DNA of 64,000 bases, from the NCBI RefSeq assembly GCF_963678185.1, contig NZ_OY782757.1, positions 3,438,001 to 3,502,000 on the forward strand, in the 5' to 3' direction. How positions within the stretch are numbered: position 1 is the first letter of the stretch; each line of letters opens with the position of its first letter. The notes under the pieces are model-generated. The model did not search any database, had not been told where the DNA came from, and worked only from the letters and a program-made list of their open reading frames with translations. Positions 8,700-15,297 of the stretch are shown here, piece after piece. The stretch is from an uncultured Tolumonas sp. (GTDB lineage Bacteria; Pseudomonadota; Gammaproteobacteria; Enterobacterales; Aeromonadaceae). A program made the translations under genes and the position numbers.

Positions 8700-9671
8700 A
8701 TGCAGAAACCTTCTTCGCCGTTTTTAGCCTCAATTTTTGAGTATATGGTTACGCGGCAATATGCTCAAAAAACGATAGAGTCTTATATTTACTGGATACG
8801 TATGTTCATTCGTTTCCATCACAATCAACACCCAACTCAGATGGGAAATATTGAAGTTGAACAGTTTCTCTCTTTTCTAGCCAATGACCGAACTGTGGCA
8901 GTAAAAACACAAGCTTTAGCTTTAAATGCGCTGGCGTTTTTATATAAAGATATTATCGCTGTGCCATTAACACTAACGCTTAATTTTCAACGCAGTGCAA
9001 AACAGCGCAAGTTACCAACAGTATTAACGCCCACAGAAATTCGCGATTTACTGGCCGTGTTACCTGCGCATTTACGTTTACCGGCGCAGTTGATGTATGG
9101 CAGTGGATTACGGGTCATGGAAGCCATGCGTTTACGCGTACAAGATGTCGATTTCAATTATTTATCGTTAATGATTTGGAATGGCAAAGGTGGCAAACAT
9201 CGGCGAGTCACGTTAGCACCGGAGTTGGTGCCCGCGTTAAAAGAACAAATTCGGCAAGTGACGTTCTATCATGAGCAGGATCTGGCGCATCCGAATTATG
9301 CGGGGGTGTGGATGCCGTTTGCATTAGCAGTAAAAACACCGGAAGCGCCAAAGTCTATTTTGTGGCAATTTTTATTTGCTGCTCGCAATTTAAGTCATGA
9401 CCCTGAAAATGGTGCGTTACGGCGTCACCATATCGACCCTAGCTCAATACAAAAAGCCGTGAAACAGGCATCTCGCGAGGCGGGCATTAGTAAGAATGTT
9501 AGCTGTCACACCTTACGACATTCATTCGCTACCCATTTGCTGTCCCGAGGTACCGATATCCGAACCGTACAAGAACAGTTGGGGCACAGTGATGTGAAAA
9601 CCACGCAGATCTATACGCATGTGTTACAGCATGGCGCCAATGGCGTGCGTAGTCCGTTTTCTGATTTATAA
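8700..9671 (+). CDS. intI: Integron integrase (tyrosine recombinase IntI)
   Basis: A full-length 323-residue tyrosine recombinase. Catalytic residues are Arg138 (GSGLRVMEA), a Lys in GKGGKHRR (~163-166), His270 and Arg273 (CHTLRHSFATHLL), His296 (LGHSDVKTT) and Tyr305 (YTHV). Residues ~190-260 carry the extra IntI segment (RRHHIDPSSIQKAVKQAS) that separates integron integrases from XerC/D and recognises folded attC hairpins. The ending GANGVRSPFSDL is also IntI-like. A LexA box precedes the gene. No cassette array or attC-like hairpin with GTTRRRY/RYYYAAC cores was found on either flank, so it looks like a solo integrase or the remnant of a lost or displaced integron. Confidence 0.92.
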   Translation: MQKPSSPFLASIFEYMVTRQYAQKTIESYIYWIRMFIRFHHNQHPTQMGNIEVEQFLSFLANDRTVAVKTQALALNALAFLYKDIIAVPLTLTLNFQRSAKQRKLPTVLTPTEIRDLLAVLPAHLRLPAQLMYGSGLRVMEAMRLRVQDVDFNYLSLMIWNGKGGKHRRVTLAPELVPALKEQIRQVTFYHEQDLAHPNYAGVWMPFALAVKTPEAPKSILWQFLFAARNLSHDPENGALRRHHIDPSSIQKAVKQASREAGISKNVSCHTLRHSFATHLLSRGTDIRTVQEQLGHSDVKTTQIYTHVLQHGANGVRSPFSDL

Positions 9672-9686
9672 GTCTTAAGGCTGTTT

Positions 9687-10094
9687 TTATTCGTTCCCGC
9701 TGCATAATTGGCTTTTGAACTGATTTTCATAAGCCTCGGTGTGCGAAGGAAATAAGCTGGCGTAATCCTGTTTCGGGATACCGGTGATTTCGATTTCGAA
9801 GCTGTCGCTGTCAAAACCTCTGATCGTAGCAACTTCACCAACGATGGGCATGTCTTTCGCATTGAAGATGTTTAACCCACGAATTGATTCGGCATCAATA
9901 AATTTAAAGTCCGGGTAATCCACGTTGATTTGGGATTCGGTTTCTTTGCAGTACACGGAAAAAAAGTCATAACCTGACTCGATATTTTCGAATTCCATTT
10001 TACCGGATACCATGCCAAGCGGCGGATCGGCTTTTTCAAGCGAAGTGTAACCGATCACGACATCGTACAACTTGACCGCGTATCTTTCTGCCAC
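9687..10094 (-). CDS. Hypothetical protein between intI and tRNA-Pro
   Basis: 135 acidic residues (many Asp/Glu), no signal peptide or membrane segment, beginning MAERYAVKLYDVVIGYTSLE. I do not recognise the family. Strand-rich sequence such as GEVATIRGFDSDSFEIEITG suggests a compact beta-rich cytosolic fold. It lies tail-to-tail with intI, 15 bp away, on the side opposite from where a cassette array would normally lie. Its orphan character and position next to a recombinase could mean a captured gene, but it has no recognisable attC and may simply be an uncharacterised chromosomal gene. Confidence 0.6.
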   Translation of the reverse strand: MAERYAVKLYDVVIGYTSLEKADPPLGMVSGKMEFENIESGYDFFSVYCKETESQINVDYPDFKFIDAESIRGLNIFNAKDMPIVGEVATIRGFDSDSFEIEITGIPKQDYASLFPSHTEAYENQFKSQLCSGNE

Positions 10095-10239
10095 CGAAAC
10101 ACCCCTTAAACATCATATCTGACTAATTAGGGCTACAGGTTAAGTGAAACGAATCAGCATTGGCAAATGAAACAGTGGCTAAACTTACGATCCAGATCAA
10201 ATTGCTGAATTGAATTTTGGGTTGCTATCTTGCGAGTAT

Positions 10240-10270
10240 AAAAAAAGCCCACAAATTGTGAGCTTTTTCT
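10240..10270 (-). terminator. Intrinsic terminator of tRNA-Pro
   Basis: On the minus strand AAAAAGCTCACA / TGTGGGCTTTTT pairs over 12 bp, with one U-G wobble and a 3-nt loop, and ends in a run of U. On the plus strand the same wobble becomes a C-A mismatch, which supports minus-strand use. Confidence 0.85.
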
Positions 10271-10285
10271 TTTTGCGGGATATTT

Positions 10286-10362
10286 TGGTCGGCGCGAGAG
10301 GATTTGAACCTCCGACCCCTGACACCCCATGACAGTGCGCTACCTGGCTGCGCTACGCGCCG
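10286..10362 (-). tRNA. tRNA-Pro (anticodon GGG)
   Basis: On the minus strand the 77-nt sequence begins CGGCGCGTAGCGCAGCCAGG and ends CTCTCGCGCCGACCA, so the CCA tail is encoded. The acceptor stem CGGCGCG pairs with CGCGCCG. The T-arm GGAGGTTCAAATCCTC is standard. The anticodon loop ATGGGGT reads GGG, matching E. coli tRNA-Pro(GGG). A consensus promoter and an intrinsic terminator bracket it, making it a one-gene unit. Confidence 0.95.
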
Positions 10363-10396
10363 AATGTTAAACAAAATAACCGCTTAACGGTTGCAG

Positions 10397-10425
10397 AGTC
10401 TATGTGCCGACCTTGACCCTGTCAA
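10397..10425 (-). promoter_or_regulatory. Sigma-70 promoter of tRNA-Pro
   Basis: On the minus strand a perfect -35 TTGACA (10425-10420) is followed after 17 bp by TAGACT (10402-10397), 4 of 6 to the -10 consensus. The predicted start of transcription lies about 28 nt upstream of the mature tRNA 5' end. Confidence 0.75.
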
Positions 10426-10468
10426 CCGTGCTTTGTTTTTCATAGCAATAATTGCAGGTGCTGTGCAA

Positions 10469-11818
10469 TTAACCTCGGTTAAATAACAGACGCTGACCAA
10501 ATTGGCTGGTCTGAATTTGGCCATTTTGATAAGCCACGGTACCGTTAACCAGGGTGGTATGGATCCGGCTACGGAATTGATAACCTTCAAACGGTGACCA
10601 GCCACATAAATACAACGTGTTTTCTGGTGTCACCAGATACGGGCTATTCAAATCAACCAACACCAGATCAGCAAAATAGCCTTCACGGATATAACCACGC
10701 TCGCGGATCTGATAACGTTCAGCCACGGCATGTGAAGTGCGTTTTACGATGGTTTCCAGTGAGAAAATACCGTTATGGTAATGTTCCAATAAAGAAACCA
10801 ACGCATGCTGACACAGTGGTAATCCAGACGGTGCTTTGAAATAGCTATTCTGTTTTTCCTGCCAGGTGTGCGGCGCATGGTCGGTAGCAATGATATCAAT
10901 CACTCCGCTATTTACGGCAGCCAATAAGGCTTGTTGATCGGCGGCTGTTTTGATGGAGGGGTTACACTTAATCAAATGGCCTAAACGATCGTAATCAGCC
11001 TGATTAAAGAACAGATGATGCGCACAAACTTCAGCGGTAATATTTTTGCTGGCCAGTTCGCTTAATGTTTTGCTGGCAGTAAATAGCGCCAGTTCTTTCG
11101 CGGTTGTAATATGCAGCACATGCAATTTGGCATTGTATTTTTTCGCTAGTTCGACCGCCATGCTGGATGAAGCATAACAGGCATCCGCCGAGCGGATATT
11201 GGCATGTTCGCGCGCTGGTACATCTTCCCCAAACCGTTCGCGTGCAGCGTCTTCCAGCACTTTGATCATCGGGGTGTTTTCACAATGTGTGGCAATCAAC
11301 ATCGGCGCTTCATGGAAGATTGCAGCGAGTGTATCGGCATTATCGACCAGCATATTGCCGGTTGATGCGCCCATAAATACTTTGATGCCACAGGTCTGGT
11401 TTGCATCAAGTCGCTTGATCTGATCCAAGTTATCGTTCGTAGCACCAAAATAGAAACTGTGATTGGCGATCGCTTTTTGGCTGGCTAACGCATATTTCGC
11501 CTCCAGCGCTTCGACCGTCACTGTCTGCGGTGTGGTGTTGGGCATTTCCATAAAACTGGTGGTGCCGCCAGCGACCGCCGCGCGAGATTCACTGGCTAAT
11601 GTGCCTTTGTGCGTCAGGCCTGGTTCACGGAAATGCACTTGATCGTCGATCATACCGGGTAAGAGGTGTAAGCCGGTGGCATCAATGAGTTGTGCTTGGC
11701 CATCATGAGGAATATTGGCCGCGATTTTTTCGATCCGCTGATTAACAATCAAGACATCGGCTTGTTGCTGACGATCTTCATTGACCAAGGTGGCATTTTT
11801 GATTAACAGTCTGTTCAT
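10469..11818 (-). CDS. Dihydroorotase (class I-like amidohydrolase)
   Basis: 449 residues of the cyclic amidohydrolase superfamily; the expected reaction is reversible closure of carbamoyl-aspartate to dihydroorotate in pyrimidine synthesis. Metal-site residues: His62 in DDQVHFREPG, carbamylated Lys146 in GIKVFMGASTG, His178 (ATHCEN), His236 (VLHITT), Asp313 (IATDHAPH). The usual first His of the HxH pair is Gln60, as in a known subgroup of class I-type dihydroorotases. It is unlike the short class II PyrC of E. coli. ATG at 11818 was chosen over a GTG three codons upstream; neither has a clear ribosome site. It is divergent from the QueD-like gene, so the 87-bp gap holds both promoters. Confidence 0.82.
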   Translation of the reverse strand: MNRLLIKNATLVNEDRQQQADVLIVNQRIEKIAANIPHDGQAQLIDATGLHLLPGMIDDQVHFREPGLTHKGTLASESRAAVAGGTTSFMEMPNTTPQTVTVEALEAKYALASQKAIANHSFYFGATNDNLDQIKRLDANQTCGIKVFMGASTGNMLVDNADTLAAIFHEAPMLIATHCENTPMIKVLEDAARERFGEDVPAREHANIRSADACYASSSMAVELAKKYNAKLHVLHITTAKELALFTASKTLSELASKNITAEVCAHHLFFNQADYDRLGHLIKCNPSIKTAADQQALLAAVNSGVIDIIATDHAPHTWQEKQNSYFKAPSGLPLCQHALVSLLEHYHNGIFSLETIVKRTSHAVAERYQIRERGYIREGYFADLVLVDLNSPYLVTPENTLYLCGWSPFEGYQFRSRIHTTLVNGTVAYQNGQIQTSQFGQRLLFNRG

Positions 11819-11905
11819 AGAAGTCACATACTTATTAGCAGGAATGTTGTAATAATGATAAACGCAAATGCGCCTGTCAGGTACTTAAGATAATAGGGCT
11901 ATCAC

Positions 11906-12781
11906 ATGATTTTATTTGTACGCGATCTGACCGTCATTGACGCCGCCTATTTATGTCCGCACCGGGGCGTGGTTGGTGAGAGCTGGTTGGTAGATGTTGA
12001 GTTGACCGGTGAGCTAAACGAAATGAGCATGTTGTTTGATTTCGCCCGAGTGAAAAAACAACTGAAAGCGATCATTGATGCGGAAGTCGACCATCGTTTA
12101 CTGGTGCCAAAGCAGGCATCTGAAACCTTAATTGAACCCGCTGCGGCTGGGTATCTGTTCGTGGATTTTCTGGCCGAAGATCACACCATTCATTTGAATT
12201 GCCCGGAACAGGCGTTTGCAATTATCCCGGCGGCTGAAATCAACATTGAAACCGTCACTGACTATTTGCTGACGCTGATCCGTTCACAACTACCGGGTAA
12301 TATTGATGGTCTGAAAATTACATTACGCCATGAAGTGATCCCAACCCCAAGTTATCACTACACGCATGGCTTGAAAAAACATGATGGGAATTGTCAGCGC
12401 ATCGCACATGGCCATCGTTCGATGATTGAGTTGTGGGTTGATGATGTCCGAGATCATGCGTTGGAACAATATTGGGCTACTCGCTGGCAGGATATTTATC
12501 TCGGTACTAAAGAAGATCTGGTGTCTGTAACGGAGTTAGAATTGAGTCAAACCGGACATGAACTGGTGAGTCCGCAGCATTATGGTTTCCGCTACACGTC
12601 GGCACAGGGTGATTTTCAGCTGGCGATCCCGATGGAAAGTTGTGAAATCATTGATACTGATACCACGGTGGAATTATTAGCGACCTACATTGCGCATCAG
12701 CTAAAACCACAGGTCGGTGAAAAAACACTGAAAGTGGTGGCTTATGAAGGAGTAGGGAAAGGCGCTATCGAAGTACTTTGA
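11906..12781 (+). CDS. Tandem 6-carboxytetrahydropterin synthase-like (QueD family) protein
   Basis: 291 residues, about twice the length of QueD (~120), built of two tunnel-fold halves. The N-half has MLFDFARVKKQL and VDHRLLVP, matching the QueD DFxxLK and DHxxLN elements, but its Zn site is degenerate (CPHRGVV). The C-half has the catalytic Cys and Zn ligands (DGNCQRIAHGHRSMIEL) and the late Glu motif. Motifs are thus split between halves, so they may build the active site together. QueD makes 6-carboxytetrahydropterin for queuosine; whether this long form does the same is not shown here. Confidence 0.75.
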   Translation: MILFVRDLTVIDAAYLCPHRGVVGESWLVDVELTGELNEMSMLFDFARVKKQLKAIIDAEVDHRLLVPKQASETLIEPAAAGYLFVDFLAEDHTIHLNCPEQAFAIIPAAEINIETVTDYLLTLIRSQLPGNIDGLKITLRHEVIPTPSYHYTHGLKKHDGNCQRIAHGHRSMIELWVDDVRDHALEQYWATRWQDIYLGTKEDLVSVTELELSQTGHELVSPQHYGFRYTSAQGDFQLAIPMESCEIIDTDTTVELLATYIAHQLKPQVGEKTLKVVAYEGVGKGAIEVL

Positions 12782-12803
12782 ACTCGTTAAGCTATTTATT
12801 GAA

Positions 12804-12840
12804 TAAAAGGCTGTGCCAGAATAGGCGCAGCTTTTCTCTT
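12804..12840 (+). terminator. Intrinsic terminator after the QueD-like gene
   Basis: GCTGTGCC pairs with GGCGCAGC (one U-G), flanked by AAAAG and CTTTT that extend the stem, and a U-rich TTTTCTCTTTT follows. It lies 23 bp past the stop. Confidence 0.8.
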
Positions 12841-12867
12841 TTATCTCAGTCAGACTAAGGGTACATC

Positions 12868-13224
12868 ATGGCCGAAGAAACAATTTTCAGTAAAATCATC
12901 CGTCAGGAAATTCCAGCTCCATTGCTTTATCAGGATGATTTAGTCAGCGCATTCCGAGATATCAGCCCCCAAGCACCGACACACATTCTGATCGTTCCGA
13001 ACAAACTTATTCCCACCGTTAATGATGTAACAACCGAAGATGAAGTCGCATTAGGGCGTTTATTTACAGTGGCCCGCAAACTGGCGGTCGAAGAAGGTAT
13101 TGATGAATCCGGCTATCGTTTAGTGGTGAACTGTAATCGAGATGGTGGTCAGGAAGTTTTCCATTTGCACATGCATTTGTTGGGTGGCAAACGTATTGGT
13201 CGTCTGGTGCAGGCTGACGCATGA
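12868..13224 (+). CDS. hinT: HIT-family purine nucleoside phosphoramidase HinT
   Basis: 118 residues with the histidine triad [10 protein letters not shown] (~residues 98-107) and the HIT N-terminus [19 protein letters not shown]. HinT hydrolyses adenosine 5'-monophosphoramidates and related aminoacyl-adenylates in the cytosol. The stop overlaps the lpoB start (ATGATGATGG), giving translational coupling in a hinT-lpoB-thiK order close to that of E. coli (hinT-ycfL-lpoB-thiK). Confidence 0.95.
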   Translation: MAEETIFSKIIRQEIPAPLLYQDDLVSAFRDISPQAPTHILIVPNKLIPTVNDVTTEDEVALGRLFTVARKLAVEEGIDESGYRLVVNCNRDGGQEVFHLHMHLLGGKRIGRLVQADA

Positions 13225-13814
13225 TGATGGCATTAACACAATATCGTGTCCGGCAACCCCACTGGCTGTTATGGCTGGTGGCTTTTCTGCTGACGGGTTG
13301 TAATACCACATTATATAAACCCACGGGTAAGAGCCCTGCCGGTCAAACGGTGACTACCGGATCTGCAGGCGTAACACAGCCTCCGCGTCCACTGGATCTG
13401 CAAGCATTAGCGAAACGCACTGCGGCATCGGTCATCAAACGCAGTGATAAAGCGGAGCTGGGGAAATCGCCGACGTTATATGTCGATATGATCCGCAATA
13501 GTACGGGGTCAACGTTAGATACCGCCAAAATAACCAATGTTTTGCACACCGAGCTGGCTCGTTCGGGGCGATTTAAACTGATCCCACTGGAAAAAAATGC
13601 GGCTTTTCAGCAATCACTGGAATACCAGCAAAGTGAAGGTGCGCTCAATCCCTCTACCGCGGTGCAGTTGGGAAAACAAACTGGTGCAGATTTGATGTTA
13701 TACGGGAATGTCAGTCGGGTTAAAAAGAGCCGAACCTATCAATTGACCACCAATATGATGGATCTGAAATCGGGTGAATTGCTGTTTACCGACAAACAAT
13801 CTGTCCGCAAATAA
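13221..13814 (+). CDS. lpoB: Penicillin-binding protein activator LpoB
   Basis: 197-residue outer-membrane lipoprotein. The signal peptide ends in the lipobox LLTGC (Cys at ~27). A Gly/Thr/Pro-rich linker follows, then the TolB-like domain ([20 protein letters not shown] ... [17 protein letters not shown]). LpoB spans the periplasm to stimulate the class A synthase PBP1b, which is encoded here as mrcB at 50605. The start overlaps hinT by 4 bp. Confidence 0.92.
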   Translation: MMMALTQYRVRQPHWLLWLVAFLLTGCNTTLYKPTGKSPAGQTVTTGSAGVTQPPRPLDLQALAKRTAASVIKRSDKAELGKSPTLYVDMIRNSTGSTLDTAKITNVLHTELARSGRFKLIPLEKNAAFQQSLEYQQSEGALNPSTAVQLGKQTGADLMLYGNVSRVKKSRTYQLTTNMMDLKSGELLFTDKQSVRK

Positions 13815-13829
13815 CCATCTATTGGCAAA

Positions 13830-14645
13830 ATGACCATGCTCCCGTTACCTGCACCTTATAATCAGGCAGACGCGGTGTTATTAGCACAAGGGCTGACTAA
13901 TTACACCTACCGTCTGCGACTGAAGCATGAAAGCTATTTCTATCGACAGGGGATTGCCCAACCAGAAAGCTTGTTCATCGATAGAGCACAAGAACGTCAG
14001 GCGCTGTTACTCGCAGAAGAGGCGGGGCTGTTACCAAAAATCCATTATCACTCAGCGGATGGGCAGCAATTGATTCTGGCGTGGTGTGATGAACCATCCT
14101 GGCAAGTGGGCTATTTTTCATCGGCAGCAGGCATAACCCAACTGGGCCAATTGACTGCACGAATACACGCTATTCCTGCCCGATTAAAAATTTTAGATCT
14201 GGCTAATTACTTGCAACAATTGATGGCTGGTTTGCCATCGTTATCTCAAACCGTACGTCAGCGAATTGAGCAACAACAAGCTATGTTGCGTGCGCTGCCA
14301 GTTATATCCCCAGTGTTTTGCCACAACGATATTAATCCAACAAATTTGCTGGGTATGAAACCGTGGTTAGTTGATTGGGAATATGCCGCGTTGGGGGATC
14401 CGGCGTTTGAACTCGCCGGGATCTGCCGTGCCGGTCAGTTCGATCAGCGACAACAACAAACATTAGTTAACCACTATCAGGCTGCTGGCGGATATTGTGA
14501 CGTAAATCGGGTCACCCAAATGCTGGTGGTTGTCGATCTGGTCAGCCTGTTGTGGTGCGAGAAAATGCTACTGTTGCGTTCAGAAGCGCAATATCACGTG
14601 TTACGTCAGCATTTGTATCAGGCTCTTGGCATTGCAGAAGTTTGA
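13830..14645 (+). CDS. thiK: Thiamine kinase-like phosphotransferase (ThiK)
   Basis: 271 residues of the aminoglycoside phosphotransferase/choline kinase fold. The catalytic loop is FCHNDINPTNLLG and the metal-binding segment is LVDWEYAALGDPAFELA. Position after hinT-lpoB matches E. coli thiK (ycfN), which phosphorylates thiamine in salvage. ATG 13830 and 13836 are both possible starts. The gap to lpoB is 15 bp, consistent with one operon. Confidence 0.85.
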   Translation: MTMLPLPAPYNQADAVLLAQGLTNYTYRLRLKHESYFYRQGIAQPESLFIDRAQERQALLLAEEAGLLPKIHYHSADGQQLILAWCDEPSWQVGYFSSAAGITQLGQLTARIHAIPARLKILDLANYLQQLMAGLPSLSQTVRQRIEQQQAMLRALPVISPVFCHNDINPTNLLGMKPWLVDWEYAALGDPAFELAGICRAGQFDQRQQQTLVNHYQAAGGYCDVNRVTQMLVVVDLVSLLWCEKMLLLRSEAQYHVLRQHLYQALGIAEV

Positions 14646-14660
14646 AATAGTATATTTACA

Positions 14661-14690
14661 GCAATAAAAAACGCGCCGTAGAGGCGCGTT
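14661..14690 (-). terminator. Intrinsic terminator of raiA/hpf
   Basis: A 7-bp stem, ACGCGCC / GGCGCGT, with a 5-nt loop. On the minus strand it runs into TTTTTATTGC. It lies between the convergent thiK and raiA genes and may serve both. Confidence 0.8.
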
Positions 14691-14710
14691 GGGTACTTCA
14701 GAGAGAAAAA

Positions 14711-15043
14711 TTAGAACATTGCAGCCATTGAACTTTGGCGTTGTACTTGTCTATTGCGGCGCGCATCTGGACGATGAATGTGTCGAATGATCTGACGTTC
14801 CAGTTTTTGCTCTAAGGCATTAATTGCCGCATAAAGATCGGAGTGCTCCGCTTCGGCAAACAGTTTGCCAAAAGGGATTTGAATTCTAGCTTCTACAACG
14901 TAATGTTCACCTTCCTTGCCAACATACACATGTGGAGAAATCATTGGTATCTGCATGCGTTCCAGCTTCTCAAATTTAGAAGCGATACACTCGCGGATGG
15001 ATGGGGTTACATCAATAATTTTGCTGGTAATTTCGATCAGCAT
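14711..15043 (-). CDS. raiA: Ribosome hibernation factor (RaiA/HPF short form)
   Basis: 110 residues of the ribosome-associated inhibitor fold: MLIEITSKIIDVTPSIRECI, then FEKLERMQIPMISPHVYVGK and LYAAINALEQKLERQIIRH. The C-terminal tail (RRNRQVQRQSSMAAMF) is longer than in short HPF, closer to RaiA/YfiA. It binds the 30S decoding site and silences ribosomes in stationary phase or cold. AGGAGG lies 8 nt before the ATG, a strong ribosome site. Confidence 0.85.
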   Translation of the reverse strand: MLIEITSKIIDVTPSIRECIASKFEKLERMQIPMISPHVYVGKEGEHYVVEARIQIPFGKLFAEAEHSDLYAAINALEQKLERQIIRHIHRPDARRNRQVQRQSSMAAMF

Positions 15044-15297
15044 ATTCGCATCCTCCTGCTTTGTTTCTACAACCCACGTGTTAAGAATAGTGTTTTGAGG
15101 AAGTAAATCTGTGACAGAGATCGTCTAAATGAAGCTCGTAATGTGAGGATTTGCTAATGTGTGATCCCTGCGCATAGCAGGCGGTGTGCGGGCTTGCCAG
15201 ATAAAGAGTATCTATGTCATAGTTCATTGAATGAAATGACTAGTGCCGTGCATTAGTTCCAGTGCTAAATCGTAGAAGAGCAGGCTATAAAGCGAAC

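Noticed and set aside
8238-10362. Genomic island bounded by tRNA-Pro and the integrase
   Set aside because: IntI enzymes do not use tRNA att sites, no direct repeat of the tRNA 3' end was seen, and the tRNA has its own intact promoter and terminator.
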